A stretch of DNA of 20,000 bases from Chara braunii (GCA_003427395.1 BFEA01000188.1:728101-748100), one strand, 5' to 3'; shown: positions 1 to 8,830, numbered from the stretch's first letter. The notes: generated by a model not told the origin, from the sequence alone. Made by a program: numbers and translations.

Positions 1-23
1 AAAAAAAAAAAAAAAAAAAAAAA
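1..23. repeat. poly-A homopolymer at window edge
   Basis: The window opens with 23 consecutive A residues, at least part of a longer run cut by the window edge. It could be the tail of a retroelement lying further left or a simple homopolymer. Nothing in the window decides between these. Confidence 0.9.
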
Positions 24-1061
24 GGTCTTCCGGCTTGAGTTGGCCCCGACACTAATTAGGATGTCAACCCTAATTAGTGGGCCGACGACCTGAGGGCACG
101 ACAACCATCAAAGTGGCAGGCTCAGCCTGCTTGGCCAGCCACCGGTATTGGACGACCACTTGAGGGTCAAATTTTGCAGAAGAGACGCCGACAATTCAAT
201 CTGCGGCAATTGATTGGGACTTGCGGCGAGTATTCAGCTTGGGCGCTGACCGGCGGCAATCTCCAATCAAGACCTTGATTGAGTGAGTTCGTTCCGGCGA
301 CCTGTCCCTCCGACGTCAGTCCGTCAGTCTGTCAGAATTGGTCTGTTGGGTCTGTCAGTCCGTGGCCTGTCGGGAGGTCCGTGAGTGTTGTCAGTTTGTG
401 TCGTCAATGGGTTGTCAACGGTTTGGCCCCTCTCTAACCTTGCCTGCAGTTGACCGTGGGTCTTAAGCCTGCGCAAAGGCTGTGTTTGCGTTTTCCGTGC
501 TGCCTGTTGATCTGTCCTGTCATAGTCTGCCGTGTCGGATCTAGTGTCAGTGCAGAGCAGTCAGTCCAAAAGTGGTCTGTCAGTCGTGTCAGAACGGTCC
601 GCGCAGTAATGATGTGTCGTCAGTCTAATCAAGTCCACACAGTCTACCTGCTGGTTTGCAGCCTGCAAACTACAGGTTTTATTTTTATTTCTGCAAAACG
701 AACGGCGTCCTACCGCAGTTATTTTTTTTTTCTGCGTATGGACTCGGGTGTTCTTGCCTTGCTAATCGTGCTGGTGTTCGTGGGAAGATCCGGTAGGGAT
801 CTGGTATGAAAGTATTGTTTTTTTTCCTGATCGGCTGGGCGTGCGGTAAAAGTGAACAAATGTTGTTTTGCTGTTGACCGCTGTCTGCAACCTCCCTGAA
901 TGCCTACAGACACGAAGTACTAATCTGCTATCTGTCCTAACCCTTCCCTCTAACTGAGTAAACAGTACAACCTGATTCTGATTAGATTGTTGTTCTGTGT
1001 GTGAACTCTAATCCGAATTTTATTTTTTTATTTGGGAAAAAAAAAAAGTTATTAACTGGGT
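24..1061 (+). other. Non-coding leader of the chromovirus copy
   Basis: About 1 kb with no convincing gene precedes the gag start. It is rich in T and in GT/CT words. Between about 313 and 630 the motif GTCAGT recurs roughly ten times. No sequence here matches the region downstream of the polyprotein by eye, so I cannot identify a 5' LTR, and I see no good primer-binding site complementary to an initiator tRNA. The short reading frames here (such as 450-809 on the plus strand) have low-complexity translations resembling no family. It is probably retroelement leader or a diverged LTR. Confidence 0.4.
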
Positions 1062-2576
1062 ATGGCTGACGGCGCAGCCTCTGGCGGTTCTGGGAATGGC
1101 AAAGGCAAGGATCCTGTAGTTCCCAAAACTGCCATTGAGCTGGAGATTGAGAAGGAGGAGGCGGCTGCAGAGGAACGCCGCAAGAGGATTGAGAAGTTGA
1201 GGAGAGAGAAGGATGAAGGAGACCGAAAGGCTCAGAATGGAGCCAGACGGGCAGTGCTGGCAAAACATTTCTTGGCCGCTGAATCTGATGAAAGATTCAG
1301 TGACACTAACAGAAAGTTGGCTGAGTGGATCCGTTTGGGGTTCACTTCAGTCAAAGATGCCCTCAGTGCCTGGATAGGCCGGGCTGCTGCAATAGAAGAC
1401 CGTTTGACTACAGTTGAAGCCAAACAATCTTCTATTGTAGAGTCCCTGGATCGAATCAGGCAATATCTTATTACCTCTCCCCACTCAGCTACCTCTACCC
1501 CTCGTCAGTCAGTCAAACCCGAACCTAAATCGGTCCCTACTCCCCCTGCAACACCGCCCCCTTCTCCCAAGGGAAAGCTTGCTTCGCCTAATAAGCAACA
1601 GGCTGTCCTTGAGGATCTCAGACTGGGTGTTGGCAGCTCAGGCCAGCAGGAACAACGTTTCCCCAAGATGATGCAACCTGACAAATTCACTGGTGATGAC
1701 GCCAAAGTGGATGTGTCGGATTGGATCGCTTCAATGAAGTCCTATCTGAGGGAATTCATCTGCCCAGAGGTTAACAAGGTGCAGTCCACTGTGACCCTGT
1801 TCGGTGGGTCAACATTGAAGTGGGCGACCTCTGAGGCTACCAAGTTTCAGCAACAGTTATCAGATTGGGTTGTTGCAACAAGATTAGAGACCATCTTCCA
1901 GGGTCTGGAGGCGAGGTTTGCAGACAAAGAGAAGGCCCGCAAAGCAGCAGACGAGCTGGTTAGTCTTGGCCAGACAAAGTACAGGGGTTCCGTGGCCAAG
2001 CTCTATGCAGAATTTGAGCGCCTCACCTCTACTCCCGGTTTGGAGATGTCTGACAGGGACCAACTGACTTGGTTCATCAGGGCAGCTTTTGAGAAATATA
2101 CCACGGCCCTATACTTTGCAGGACACAAGGATTGGCGGTCTTTTGGCCGAGCAGCCTTGGACATGGAGGCAACACTCCATGTTCAGTCCACTCCCCAGAA
2201 GGAAGCCAACCCCTCTTCCCAGAGTAGGAGGTAGGGAAAGGGGAACTTGTACGCCATGGAGTCTGATGACTCTGCAGGCACTAGCCAGGGGGGATCTACT
2301 CCCCCAGCTGGCCAGGGTGCAGGAGCATCAGCAGACCAGGTTGCTCAATTGCTGGCCCAGGCACTGCTAGCCGTCACTGGAGGCAAGCAGTTCCAGGGAC
2401 AAAAACCCTCCTCTCCTAAGGGGTCAGGCAAACGCTCCAATGGTCCCCAACAACAGAACCTCCCAAAGTTTGCCAAGTGCCCAGCCAGTCCCATGGACGC
2501 TTCCTCTTTTCCTTGGAGGGACCTGAAAATCCTAGAGGGCGTATGGCAAAAAGGAAGGACAGGGGGTTCTGTCTGA
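1062..2576 (+). pseudogene. gag: Gag (capsid) of chromovirus, with in-frame stop
   Basis: The start ATG at 1062 opens a 390-residue frame ending at TAG 2232-2234. The same frame reopens at once and runs to 2576, so the stop is probably a point mutation. Residues about 25-60 are highly charged and Glu/Lys/Arg rich, probably a coiled coil. About 150-180 is a Pro/Ser linker. From about 205 (the PDKFTGDD stretch) to 370 the sequence resembles a retrotransposon Gag capsid, with the pattern KW...W...F. After the stop comes a Gln/Ser/Gly-rich tail with no fold I recognise. Gag would package the element RNA in cytoplasmic particles. The family is recognised mainly by position upstream of protease and RT. 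Confidence 0.82.
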
Positions 2577-2700
2577 GGTGTGAGGGCAATCACTAGGTCA
2601 ATGATTGCCCTAGACTGAACCACAGCAACTGCAGCCACTCAAAAAACAGAGCAGGCCAGCAGAGGCTGCAGTCAACCCTGCTGAACTGGATCTCATCTCC
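2522..2700 (+). pseudogene. Gag zinc knuckle (nucleocapsid), stop-containing
   Basis: In the frame of the ATG at 2543 a short basic stretch leads into a CCHC-type knuckle at 2570-2608. Cysteines are at 2570 and 2579, histidine at 2591 and a final cysteine at 2606. Spacing is C-X2-C-X3-H-X4-C, one residue shorter between the second Cys and His than the usual C-X2-C-X4-H-X4-C. A TAG stop (2594) lies inside the motif. The frame differs from the gag body, so a frameshift lies between about 2480 and 2522. Nucleocapsid knuckles bind the element's RNA; this one cannot be translated as part of Gag here. Confidence 0.7.
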
Positions 2701-3300
2701 TTCAGGAGATGAATCAGTTGTGGAGCCTGATTTTTCTGAGGCTGCAAGGGACTCAGTATACTCTTATATTGAGCCCTATTTGGATGAACCCTCATCTGAG
2801 GAGGAGCTTGACCTGTTTTCTTTATCTCCAATTAAAGGAGAAGAGGAAGAAGAAATCAGAACTGATCATGCTCAAGCCTCAAATTAACAGAACTAGGATC
2901 AAAGCCTTGCTTGACTATGGGGCCACAAGGAACTTCATCTCGCAGAATTGAGTTCAGAGACTCCACTTGGGTCTCAAGGTTACTGATCTTGAGCACCCTT
3001 TGGAGATACAGGTAGGGAATTCCCAATCTGTCTCAGTCAAGCAAGTCATCAAAGGAGTGCGAGTCATCTTTGATGACAAAGGGGAAATCGGACATTCCCT
3101 GAATTTTTATGTTTTTTCCCATCTTCCATTTGATCTGGTCCTAAGTCTAAAGTGGTTAAGGGCTACTAACCCTTCAATTGACTGGGCTCTGCCCAGTATT
3201 CAATTGAAGAATTCCCAGGGTGAGCTAAGACAATGTGTCTTAGCTACTGACCATCATCCTAAGACAAGCTGTTATTGCCTGAAAGTCAGGTTTACAACTT
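2700..3300 (+). pseudogene. Retropepsin-like protease region, active site altered
   Basis: An acidic linker in the frame of 2543 (Glu-rich, to about 2870) is followed, after a frame change, by the retropepsin core. The element's Asp-Ser-Gly triad reads Asp-Tyr-Gly at 2913-2921, followed by ATRNFIS, the normal context for Ty3/gypsy proteases. A TGA stop follows at 2949. The frame then continues from 2967 with a hydrophobic beta-rich stretch ending in the DLVLSLKWL motif near 3130-3160, which in the family is the C-terminal DLILG-type segment. The Ser-to-Tyr change at the second catalytic position should abolish cleavage. The family normally cuts Gag-Pol as a homodimer. Confidence 0.8.
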
Positions 3301-4319
3301 GTCTAAGGAAACTGACCATGAGAATCTGTTTGTGGCTTATGTCACTCAAATAGATTCAGATTCCTCCCCTTCTCAGATTGATCTTTCCATTCAACGGGTG
3401 GTTGATGAGTTTTCTGATTTGGCTCAGGAGCCTACTGGACNAGTCCATAGGCAGACCAANCANCATATTCAGATTCTGCNTGANTCTACCCCTCCNAAGG
3501 GAAGAGTCTATNGGATGTCACCTGNTGAANTGGATGAGTTGAGGAAACAGCTAGAGTCCTTGACAGAGAAGGGATNGATCAGGCCCAACTCATCTGAGTA
3601 TGGGGCACCAGTTCTCTTTGTTCCAAAGGGAAATGGTGAACTCAGGATGTGCATTGACTATAGGGGCCTAAACAAGATCACTAGGAAGAGCTCTGAGCCC
3701 TTCCCTAGGATTGATGACTTGTTGGACATGGTGCAGGGCTGCAAAGTCTTCAACAAAATTGAAATCCGGGTATCATCAGATCGAAATGGCTGAAGAGGAT
3801 GTGCACAAGGCAACCTTCAAGACCCGGTATGACACCTATGAGTTCCTGGTCATGCCTTTTGGTTTGTGTAATGCACCAAGGACATTCCAAACTGAAATGA
3901 ATAGGATTTTCAGACCCTTCCTTGACCGCTTTGTTGTTGTGTACCTGGATGATATTCTGGTTTTCAGCAAAGATGCCAAGGAACATGCAGACCACCTCAG
4001 GAAAGTTTTGCAGGTCCTGAGAGAACATAAGTATAAACTGAACAAAGAGAAATTATCATTTGGTGTTTCCTCTGTTTTATACTTAGGTCATGTGATTTCT
4101 GCAGATGGTTTATCCCCTGATGCCTCTAAAGTGGTTGCTGACAGGGAATGGCCACAAACACAAAATGTGAGGGACATCAGATCTTTCATGGGGTTAGCCT
4201 CTTACTATAAGAAGTTTATCAGAAAATTTTCCTCTATTGTTATACCCCTGACAAATCTACTAGCTAAGGATGTTCTCTTCAGGTGGACAACCACTTGTCA
4301 GTTAGCTTTCTCCAGTTGA
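3275..4319 (+). pseudogene. pol: Ty3/gypsy reverse transcriptase, frameshifted
   Basis: The N-terminal half lies in the frame of 3275, with a pre-RT VVDEF stretch, then SEYGAPVLFVPKGNGELRMC and IDYRGLNKIT (about 3593-3680), the canonical fingers motifs. Near 3757-3775 the frame shifts. The segment that normally holds the first catalytic Asp, just before SGYHQI, is about five bases short, so that Asp is missing. The second half (frame of 3711) has the PFGLCNAP motif and an intact YLDD active site at 3942-3953, then LGHVIS and the thumb SFMGLASYYKKFI. The frame ends at TGA 4317, where a single-base loss seems to have occurred in an AFS-Q-LKKAL context. Ten N bases lie at 3441-3576. Confidence 0.93.
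3441..3576. other. Cluster of ambiguous bases (N) in the RT gene
   Basis: Ten single N calls lie at 3441, 3460, 3463, 3480, 3484, 3496, 3512, 3525, 3530 and 3576. The only other N in the window is at 10345. They are isolated bases inside readable sequence rather than a run, so this is not a scaffold gap. Conflicting reads from many diverged copies of the same element would explain them. Confidence 0.95.
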
Positions 4320-4770
4320 AGAAAGCACTCACCCAAGCACCTGTGCTGAAATTGCCTGACCCTACCTTGCCATTTGTGCTGACCACAGATCAGTGACAGA
4401 TGCAAGTCAGTATGGCGTTGGTGCAGTCCTTCAGCAAAATGATGGGACTGGTCTGAAGTCGGTGGAGTTCATGAGTAAGAAAATAAAGGTGCAGAGAATT
4501 CAGGCATCTACTTATGAAAAGGAACTGTATGCTCTCGTCTGTGCCCTTAAGCAGTGAAAACATTTCTTGCTTGGGAGACACTTCAAGATCTATTCTGATC
4601 ACTCCACTCTACAGTGGATGAAGATCCACGGTGAGTTAAATGATAAACTGGGAAGGTACATTCAGTTCATTGACGGATTTGACTTTGAACTGAAGCACAA
4701 GAAGGGATGCTATAACAGGGTTGCTGATGCGTTGTCACGTAGACCTGATTCATTTGCTGCCATTGTTGAC
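4313..4770 (+). pseudogene. RNase H domain of chromovirus, with insertion and stop
   Basis: A linker (LKLPDPTLPFVL type) leads into the RNase H of the Ty3/gypsy RT. About 11 extra bases near 4388-4399, with a repeated CAGAT word, shift the frame just at the TDAS motif. From 4399 the frame is open as DASQYGVGAVLQQ, then the YEKELYALV segment carrying the catalytic Glu. TGA at 4555-4557 stands where the family usually has Trp before KHFLLG. The third acidic motif IYSDHSTLQW follows at about 4590-4620 and the domain closes with NRVADALSR near 4720-4740. RNase H would degrade the RNA strand of the RNA:DNA hybrid. Confidence 0.9.
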
Positions 4771-6060
4771 ACTTACTTCTTTGTTGATTCCACTGGACAG
4801 GCCATCGTTGATGCGTTGCCTCAGGACCCAGTCTTTGACCCTTATCTTAGGAATCTACAGGCTGACCCCAATTCTGAGTCAGGCTATGCCTTGACTTCTG
4901 GCTTGCTGTACACAATCAGCGAGGGGAAAGAGCGTTTGTGCATCCCTAATGATCGCAAGATCATTACTCATCTGATCTCAGAGAGTCATGATGCTCACGG
5001 ACACTTTGGGTTCTTAAAGCCATATGCTGCCCTGACCCAACGCTTCTATTGGTCTAAGATGAAGGACGATATCCTGCATTACTTGGAGACATGCGAGTTG
5101 TGCCAAAGGAATAAGGTCCACATGCGGCCTCCTATGGGAGTACTGAAACCGCTACCTATCCCTGATGGTCCAGGTGAGTCAGTGTCCATTGACTTCACAG
5201 ACCTGGACAAGACTACGCCACGTGGGAGGAGACAGGTAATGGTTTGTATTGATCGATTCTCTAAGTATGCTGAGTTTATCCCCTTACCTGCTGAGGCCAG
5301 AGTACCTCTGTTTAGATAACTCTTTTGTGAGAAGTGGGTAAATGTCCATGGGGCCCAACCTCCATTGTCAGCGACAGAAATCCCAGATTTTGCAGCAATG
5401 ATTGGCAGTCCTTCTGTAAGGACTACCTACATTCTAGACTGGACATGACCTCTGGGAGACATCCGGAAGCCAATGGACAGGCTGAAATGATGAACCAGGT
5501 CTTGTTTCAGTTGCTGCGCCCTGTGGTCACGCCTGATCAGCAGGACTGGGACAGACATCTGTCATGGGCGCAACTAATGTATAATACATCTGTTCACAGC
5601 ACTACAAGCTTTACACCCTACAGGCTACACTTTGCAAGAGACCCCAGCCAACCTCTGGATGATCTGATCGACAAGTCTAAGCCTAAACTAACTCCTGGCA
5701 CTGCAGAGTTCACCAAGAGTTATGAGAAAGACCTAGAGAAAGCTAGAACTAACATGTTCAAGGCCCAGAAGAGGATGATCGAACAGGCTAATAAGCATCG
5801 CTCTCCCTCTACTATTCGGGCAGGTCACTGGGTCTGGGTGAAAACATCTGAACTACCCGATGAGCAAGATATTTCAAGAAAGTTGTTGCCTGTCTACTAT
5901 GGCCCATGGCAGGTACTTGATACGGTGGGGGCAGATCCGTTTGGACCTTCCTATGTGCTTGCTGTACCGCCTCATATGAAGACCTATCCGGTTTTCCATG
6001 CCTCAAAACTGCTGCCTTTCACGTCTGCTGATGCATTCCCTGATAGGCCCCCGCAGTTTG
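4771..6060 (+). pseudogene. Integrase of chromovirus, broken between DDE residues
   Basis: The HHCC zinc-binding domain is clear at about 4960-5110: ESHDAHGHFG, then RFYW and the C-X2-C pair CELCQ (Cys codons at 5092 and 5101). The catalytic core starts at about 5150. The first Asp is at 5191 (SIDF), followed by VMVCIDRFSKYAEFIPL. A TAA stop at 5317 and a one-base frame change near 5350-5362 interrupt the core. The second Asp is in VSDRNPRF (5373), and the catalytic Glu is the last residue of the HPEANGQAE motif (5484), 36 residues later. This fits D,D(35)E. A C-terminal SH3-like region (KLLPVYYGPWQVL, PPHMKTYPVFHASKLLPF) follows. Integrase would insert element cDNA into chromatin; this one would be truncated. 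Confidence 0.92.
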
Positions 6061-6284
6061 GACCCCCAATCGCCGGAAAGGGATACGAAGGTGAGAGCAT
6101 CGAAGATCAGTGGGGCACAGGCCCCAACTGTGAATACCTTGTGAAGTTCCTTTTCCAACCTCACACAGAGGACCGATGGTTCCCAAGGAAGGAACTTATC
6201 AAGTCTGCAAATTCAGTTGTACACGCCTATGAGGCTGACGAGAAGAGGCAACCTCTCAGACGTTCTCCTCGTGGACAGTCCTAG
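6061..6284 (+). pseudogene. Chromodomain at integrase C-terminus
   Basis: After the integrase C-terminal region comes a short linker and then a chromodomain-like sequence at about 6080-6240: GYEGESI, YLVKFLF, EDRWFPRKELIKSANSVVHAYE. This follows the family pattern YxVExI / YLVKW / TWE-L / YE. The tryptophan of the usual YLVKW is Phe here and the following Gly-Tyr pair is absent, so the methyl-lysine aromatic cage looks incomplete. Chromodomains of chromoviruses bias integration towards particular chromatin. The frame ends at TAG 6282-6284 in a basic tail, probably the natural end of the polyprotein. Confidence 0.85.
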
Positions 6285-6303
6285 CTCGGGGTCCGCGCTC
6301 CCC

Positions 6304-6318
6304 GGGAGGGTAGGAATG
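6304..6318 (+). other. Possible polypurine tract and 3' LTR start
   Basis: Twenty bases after the polyprotein stop there is a purine-rich stretch, GGGAGGGTAGGAA, directly followed by TG. That is the arrangement expected for a polypurine tract next to a 3' LTR. Without a matching 5' LTR I cannot confirm it, and the LTR end is not identified. Confidence 0.3.
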
Positions 6319-6342
6319 CAATGAATTGCAGTGAGATGCGGG

Positions 6343-6514
6343 CTGTACACTAACTTTGTTGCTGCCTGTTTTGTGCTTTCTGGGATTCGATCCCGTGACT
6401 GGTATTGTGTGTGTGTGTGTTTGTCTGTCTGTACACTAACTGTGTTTGTTGGTTTCTTGTTTTGGGCGTTGGAGGACTTGAACCCGTGACTTGTAGTGTG
6501 TTTGTGATGTGTGA
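6343..6514. repeat. Diverged tandem repeat, 86-bp period, B-box-like
   Basis: Two diverged copies start at 6343 and 6429. Each begins CTGTACACTAACT, passes through a T-rich stretch, and ends with a CCCGTGACT word followed by GTGTGT-type sequence. On the minus strand the conserved core of each reads like a tRNA T-arm (Pol III B box). The second copy (about 6474-6487) gives GGGTTCAAGTCC, an exact B-box match. The first (about 6381-6394) gives GGGATCGAATCC, one base off. Confidence 0.6.
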
Positions 6515-6532
6515 CTGTTTTTGAGGTTTATT

Positions 6533-6595
6533 GGGCTTGAACCTTGAACCTGTCGCTAGTAGTCTCTACTTCGTAGTCTTAGGCCACTCAGCCTT
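6533..6595 (-). other. tRNA-like segment with Pol III A and B boxes
   Basis: On the minus strand AGGCTGAGTGG at 6593-6583 matches the Pol III A box (TRGCNNAGY-GG) at all but the first base, and resembles the D-arm of Ser/Leu tRNAs. Downstream, GGTTCAAGG at 6550-6542 and GGTTCAAGCCC at 6543-6533 match the B box. A-to-B spacing is about 43 nt for the first, near the tRNA norm, and about 50 nt for the second. No acceptor stem is evident and the anticodon arm is poor, so it is not a functional tRNA gene. It may be a tRNA-derived SINE head or a relic tRNA sequence. Confidence 0.45.
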
Positions 6596-6599
6596 GTTG

Positions 6600-7619
6600 T
6601 TTCGTCCTTTTCTGCCCTTCTGGAAACTGGTAGGCCCGTAGGTATTTCTTTGTGTGTCCTAGCCTTGGGTTCCCTTAGTCTAGGATTCCATCTAGATGCA
6701 TGTAGGTAGATCTTGACTGCTGGGCCATAGATGTTTTCTGTTTGGACGGTCAGATAGGTCTGTAGGTGGTTACTGTGTTGTAGGTCTAAGGAAGTGGGGT
6801 AGAAGTAGGCAGGGGCCGACGAATTTCGGGTTCTGCTTCGTCATTTTTTTTTCACGAAGTGCTGCTGGAGGTCGCGGCTGGAGCTGCGTCTTCCTCGTTG
6901 AAGGGAAGCTGACCGCCATAACTGGGCTTACCTGGCTGGTGCGGATTTGGCCCAGGGACAACAGGCCCTGCTCTGCGTGGTGCTTCCTCCATAGCTGTCC
7001 TATTGGGGTTTCGACAGCTGCCATCGAAGCAGCTTCTCTATGCCTGCTTCCAAGTGGCAGATCTTCATCTTCATCGATTTGCTGTTCTTCTTCATCATCC
7101 TGGGAATTGCGCTCCCCTGCTGAGTGGACACCTCATCTGCAGTGGGCTTCTTGAGTGGTGCAGAGGGGTGTTGGATTTAGGAGGGTGTGTGGCTATTGGC
7201 AGGCTTGATAGGTTGGGTGCCCGCAGGCACCATAGCTAGAGCTTGAGGAGAAAGAGGAAGAAGAAGACTTCCAAAGTATTCGATGAAATCTTGTAAATAA
7301 TTGACGTGGTTGGGATTCTTGGAACAAGTATTCTGGATTGATTGGAGGAGGATGAGAGATTGCAGAATTGAAATTCGTTTTTCAATTCTCTGTGTATTTT
7401 GAGCTTCCGCTGTGCATATCTCCTCTCTGGTTTTGTGTGGATTTGCCTCCTTCGAGTCTACTCTGAAATTGCATGCGTGTATGCGTATGCGAACGTGTGA
7501 ATTCGTTGTGGATTGAAGTTCAATCGGGTATACAACACATAACCATAACCAAAGCCGGGTAGTGGCCCCGGTACTGCAAATTCTCAAAATTTTTCAAAAT
7601 CCTATGTAATTTTCTATAT
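6600..7619. other. No gene recognised
   Basis: About 1 kb with mixed composition, richer in T/G on the plus strand. Short open frames on both strands translate to low-complexity or Cys/Ser-rich sequence with no recognisable domain. It may contain the rest of a 3' LTR, but no boundary could be set. Confidence 0.5.
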
Positions 7620-7703
7620 GGGACGCTGGGCCCGGTTCCCAGCACGTGTTGCTCCCCACGAATAGATTGGAGTTTTTTTCCCATTAAAAAAAAAAAAAAA
7701 AAA
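7620..7703 (+). mobile_element. A-tailed short repeat with 5' hairpin (copy 1)
   Basis: The element starts GGGACGCTGGG, folds as GCTGGG / CCCAGC around a 7-base CCCGGTT loop (7625-7643), and continues GTTGCTCCCCACGAATAGAT. It then runs through TTTTTTTCCCATT into 18 A. Its first 50 bases match the copy at 13519-13568, and the T-run before the A tail matches that copy's end (TTTTTTCAACC then A). This copy therefore looks like an internally deleted member. The A tail suggests LINE-mobilised retroposition. Confidence 0.6.
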
Positions 7704-8282
7704 GTTTTGTCGTTGCTCTACATGCAAGGTAGCAGGACTCCATCTGACCTTTGCAGTGTGCTGCCTATTCTATCTGCCCATGTCCACTGTGGGTTGTAAC
7801 CAGTCACCAGTCAGTTAGAGTGCACTTTGCCCACTGGCAGCCTAGTCTTATGAAGACAGGTAGCTCTTGGGAAGGCCACGAGCCAGTGGTGGCCCTATAA
7901 CCTCCCTCCCTCAGACCACTTCTCTTTCCTTAATTATCATCCTTGTTGCCTGCCTAGCGACTTAAAGTTTCCTTTCTTTTCCTCTTCCACCCCCTTTTTC
8001 CTTGTCTGTCGACTCATCCTCCCTCCCGCTTGCTTGGCATGTGCTGGCCTCCTTCTGCGTTGTTGCTTTCTCTGGAGGTCTGGCCTTGCTGTCGTCGTTG
8101 ATGAAGCTGCCACACCGTCTTCTCTGGTTCCGCATGGCTGTGTAGTCCAGGAGGTGGGTGGGGCTGGGGCTCGTGCCGGGTTGGGGTAAGGTGAAAGGGG
8201 ATTGGATGTGGAGGGAGTGCGATTATATTTATTTTGTGGCACCTTGAGTTCTTATTGCTGCGAAGGAATAAGAGTAGGGGTA
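7704..8282. other. No gene recognised
   Basis: Nearly 600 bases with no supported feature. It is pyrimidine-rich on the plus strand (CCTCCCTC, CTTTCC words). The minus-strand open frame at 7937-8242 translates to a Pro/Arg/Lys-rich low-complexity string with no family resemblance. Confidence 0.5.
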
Positions 8283-8302
8283 ACTAGGGCGCAGTCACGA
8301 AA

Positions 8303-8426
8303 GCAGTTTGTAAATGCATTTCGAACTGCCTTTTTGGAGTCCAGTACGTTCCCAAGTTTCAACTGCAGTCGAAACTCTTGACATGCAGAAAAGTTGCAAG
8401 GCCTACTTTGCAACTGCAGTCCAGTC
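8303..8426 (-). repeat. 124-bp inverted repeat, left arm
   Basis: The reverse complement of this segment aligns end to end with 9371-9494, also 124 bases. Shared blocks are GACTGCAGTT near the start, GAGTTT with CTGCAGT in the middle, the exact 14-base ACTGGACTCCAAAA, and GGCAGTT/GAAATG at the end. Divergence is substantial. The arms enclose about 945 bases holding microsatellites and two hairpin elements, so the pair forms a foldback about 1.2 kb across. Confidence 0.75.
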
Positions 8427-8474
8427 TGGAATGTGGCCTCCTGTTTTTTTCCTTCTTTCTTTTCTTTCTTTTTC

Positions 8475-8484
<10 letters not shown>

Positions 8485-8505
<21 letters not shown>

Positions 8506-8537
8506 TTTCTTTTTCTTTTTCTTTTTCTTTTTCTTTT
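8485..8537 (+). repeat. (CTTTTT)n microsatellite
   Basis: Nine C residues are spaced exactly six bases apart from 8485 to 8533, giving a pure hexanucleotide repeat inside a longer T-rich tract (about 8445-8537). The Lys/Glu-rich (minus) and Phe-rich (plus) open frames here are artefacts of this repeat. Confidence 0.97.
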
Positions 8538-8595
8538 ATCTCGGAGGTGGCCGAGGCATCGCGGCCATGGCCCAGCCACGCGACGAGATGCTGTC

Positions 8596-8632
8596 TTTTC
8601 TTTTTTTTTTTTTTTTCTTTTTTTTTTTTCTT
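8596..8632 (+). repeat. T-rich low-complexity tract
   Basis: About 37 bases of T interrupted by two or three C, lying between the hexanucleotide repeat and the first hairpin element. Confidence 0.95.
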
Positions 8633-8681
8633 GCAACGGGGCCTTGCTCCGCTATTCTTGACTGCACAAAAGACAAAAATC

Positions 8682-8830
8682 ATGGCGCTGTATATTTCCA
8701 TGTTCTAGCAGAAGATTCACTCTCGTTTTGCACATTTCGAGAGTAGTGGAGCGAGGGGGGCTCCACTACTCTTGAAATGTGCAAAAAGAGAGTGAATCTT
8801 CCGCTAGAACATGGAAAGATGCACCGCCAC
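8682..8830. mobile_element. Long hairpin element, copy 1 (MITE/foldback-like)
   Basis: Left arm 8682-8752 and right arm 8760-8830 are reverse complements over 71 bases with roughly nine mismatches, separated by a 7-base loop (GAGGGGG). Blocks include TTTCCATGTTCTAGC, GAAGATTCACTCTC, TTTTGCACATTTC and AGAGTAGTGGAGC. A second copy with the same arm sequence lies at 9185-9298, so this is a repeat family rather than a chance palindrome. Near-complete palindromic structure with almost no loop and no coding capacity fits a foldback MITE. The flanking target duplication could not be determined. Confidence 0.8.

Larger units (their letters stand above)
1062..6284 (+). mobile_element. Ty3/gypsy chromovirus, degenerate internal region
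   Basis: One retrotransposon copy reads in the order gag, CCHC knuckle, aspartic protease, reverse transcriptase, RNase H, integrase, chromodomain. RT before integrase is diagnostic of Ty3/gypsy, and the C-terminal chromodomain places it among the chromoviruses. The coding frame jumps several times: frame of 1062 to about 2510, then the frame of 2543 to about 2870, back for the protease, shifted again near 3275, 3765, 4313, 4395 and 5350. Added stops lie at 2232, 2594, 2949, 4555 and 5317. In a live element gag-pol would be one or two long frames, so this copy cannot act by itself. No LTR pair was recognised. A purine-rich stretch with TG after it (6304-6318) could be a polypurine tract next to a 3' LTR. 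Confidence 0.93.

Noticed and set aside
313-630. CRISPR-like or regularly spaced repeat from GTCAGT motifs
   Set aside because: The motif is only six to seven bases, spacing is irregular and the context is eukaryotic.
450-809. 119-residue plus-strand open frame upstream of gag
   Set aside because: Low-complexity Val/Ser/Phe-rich translation over the GTCAGT-rich leader; no family resemblance.
6533-6595. A genuine tRNA gene on the minus strand
   Set aside because: A and B boxes are present but no acceptor stem or clean anticodon arm could be drawn.
7177-7587. 136-residue minus-strand open frame
   Set aside because: No domain or compositional sign of coding and no support from neighbours.
8252-8746. 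Several Lys/Glu-rich or Phe-rich open frames
   Set aside because: They are translations of the CTTTTT microsatellite and T-rich tracts.
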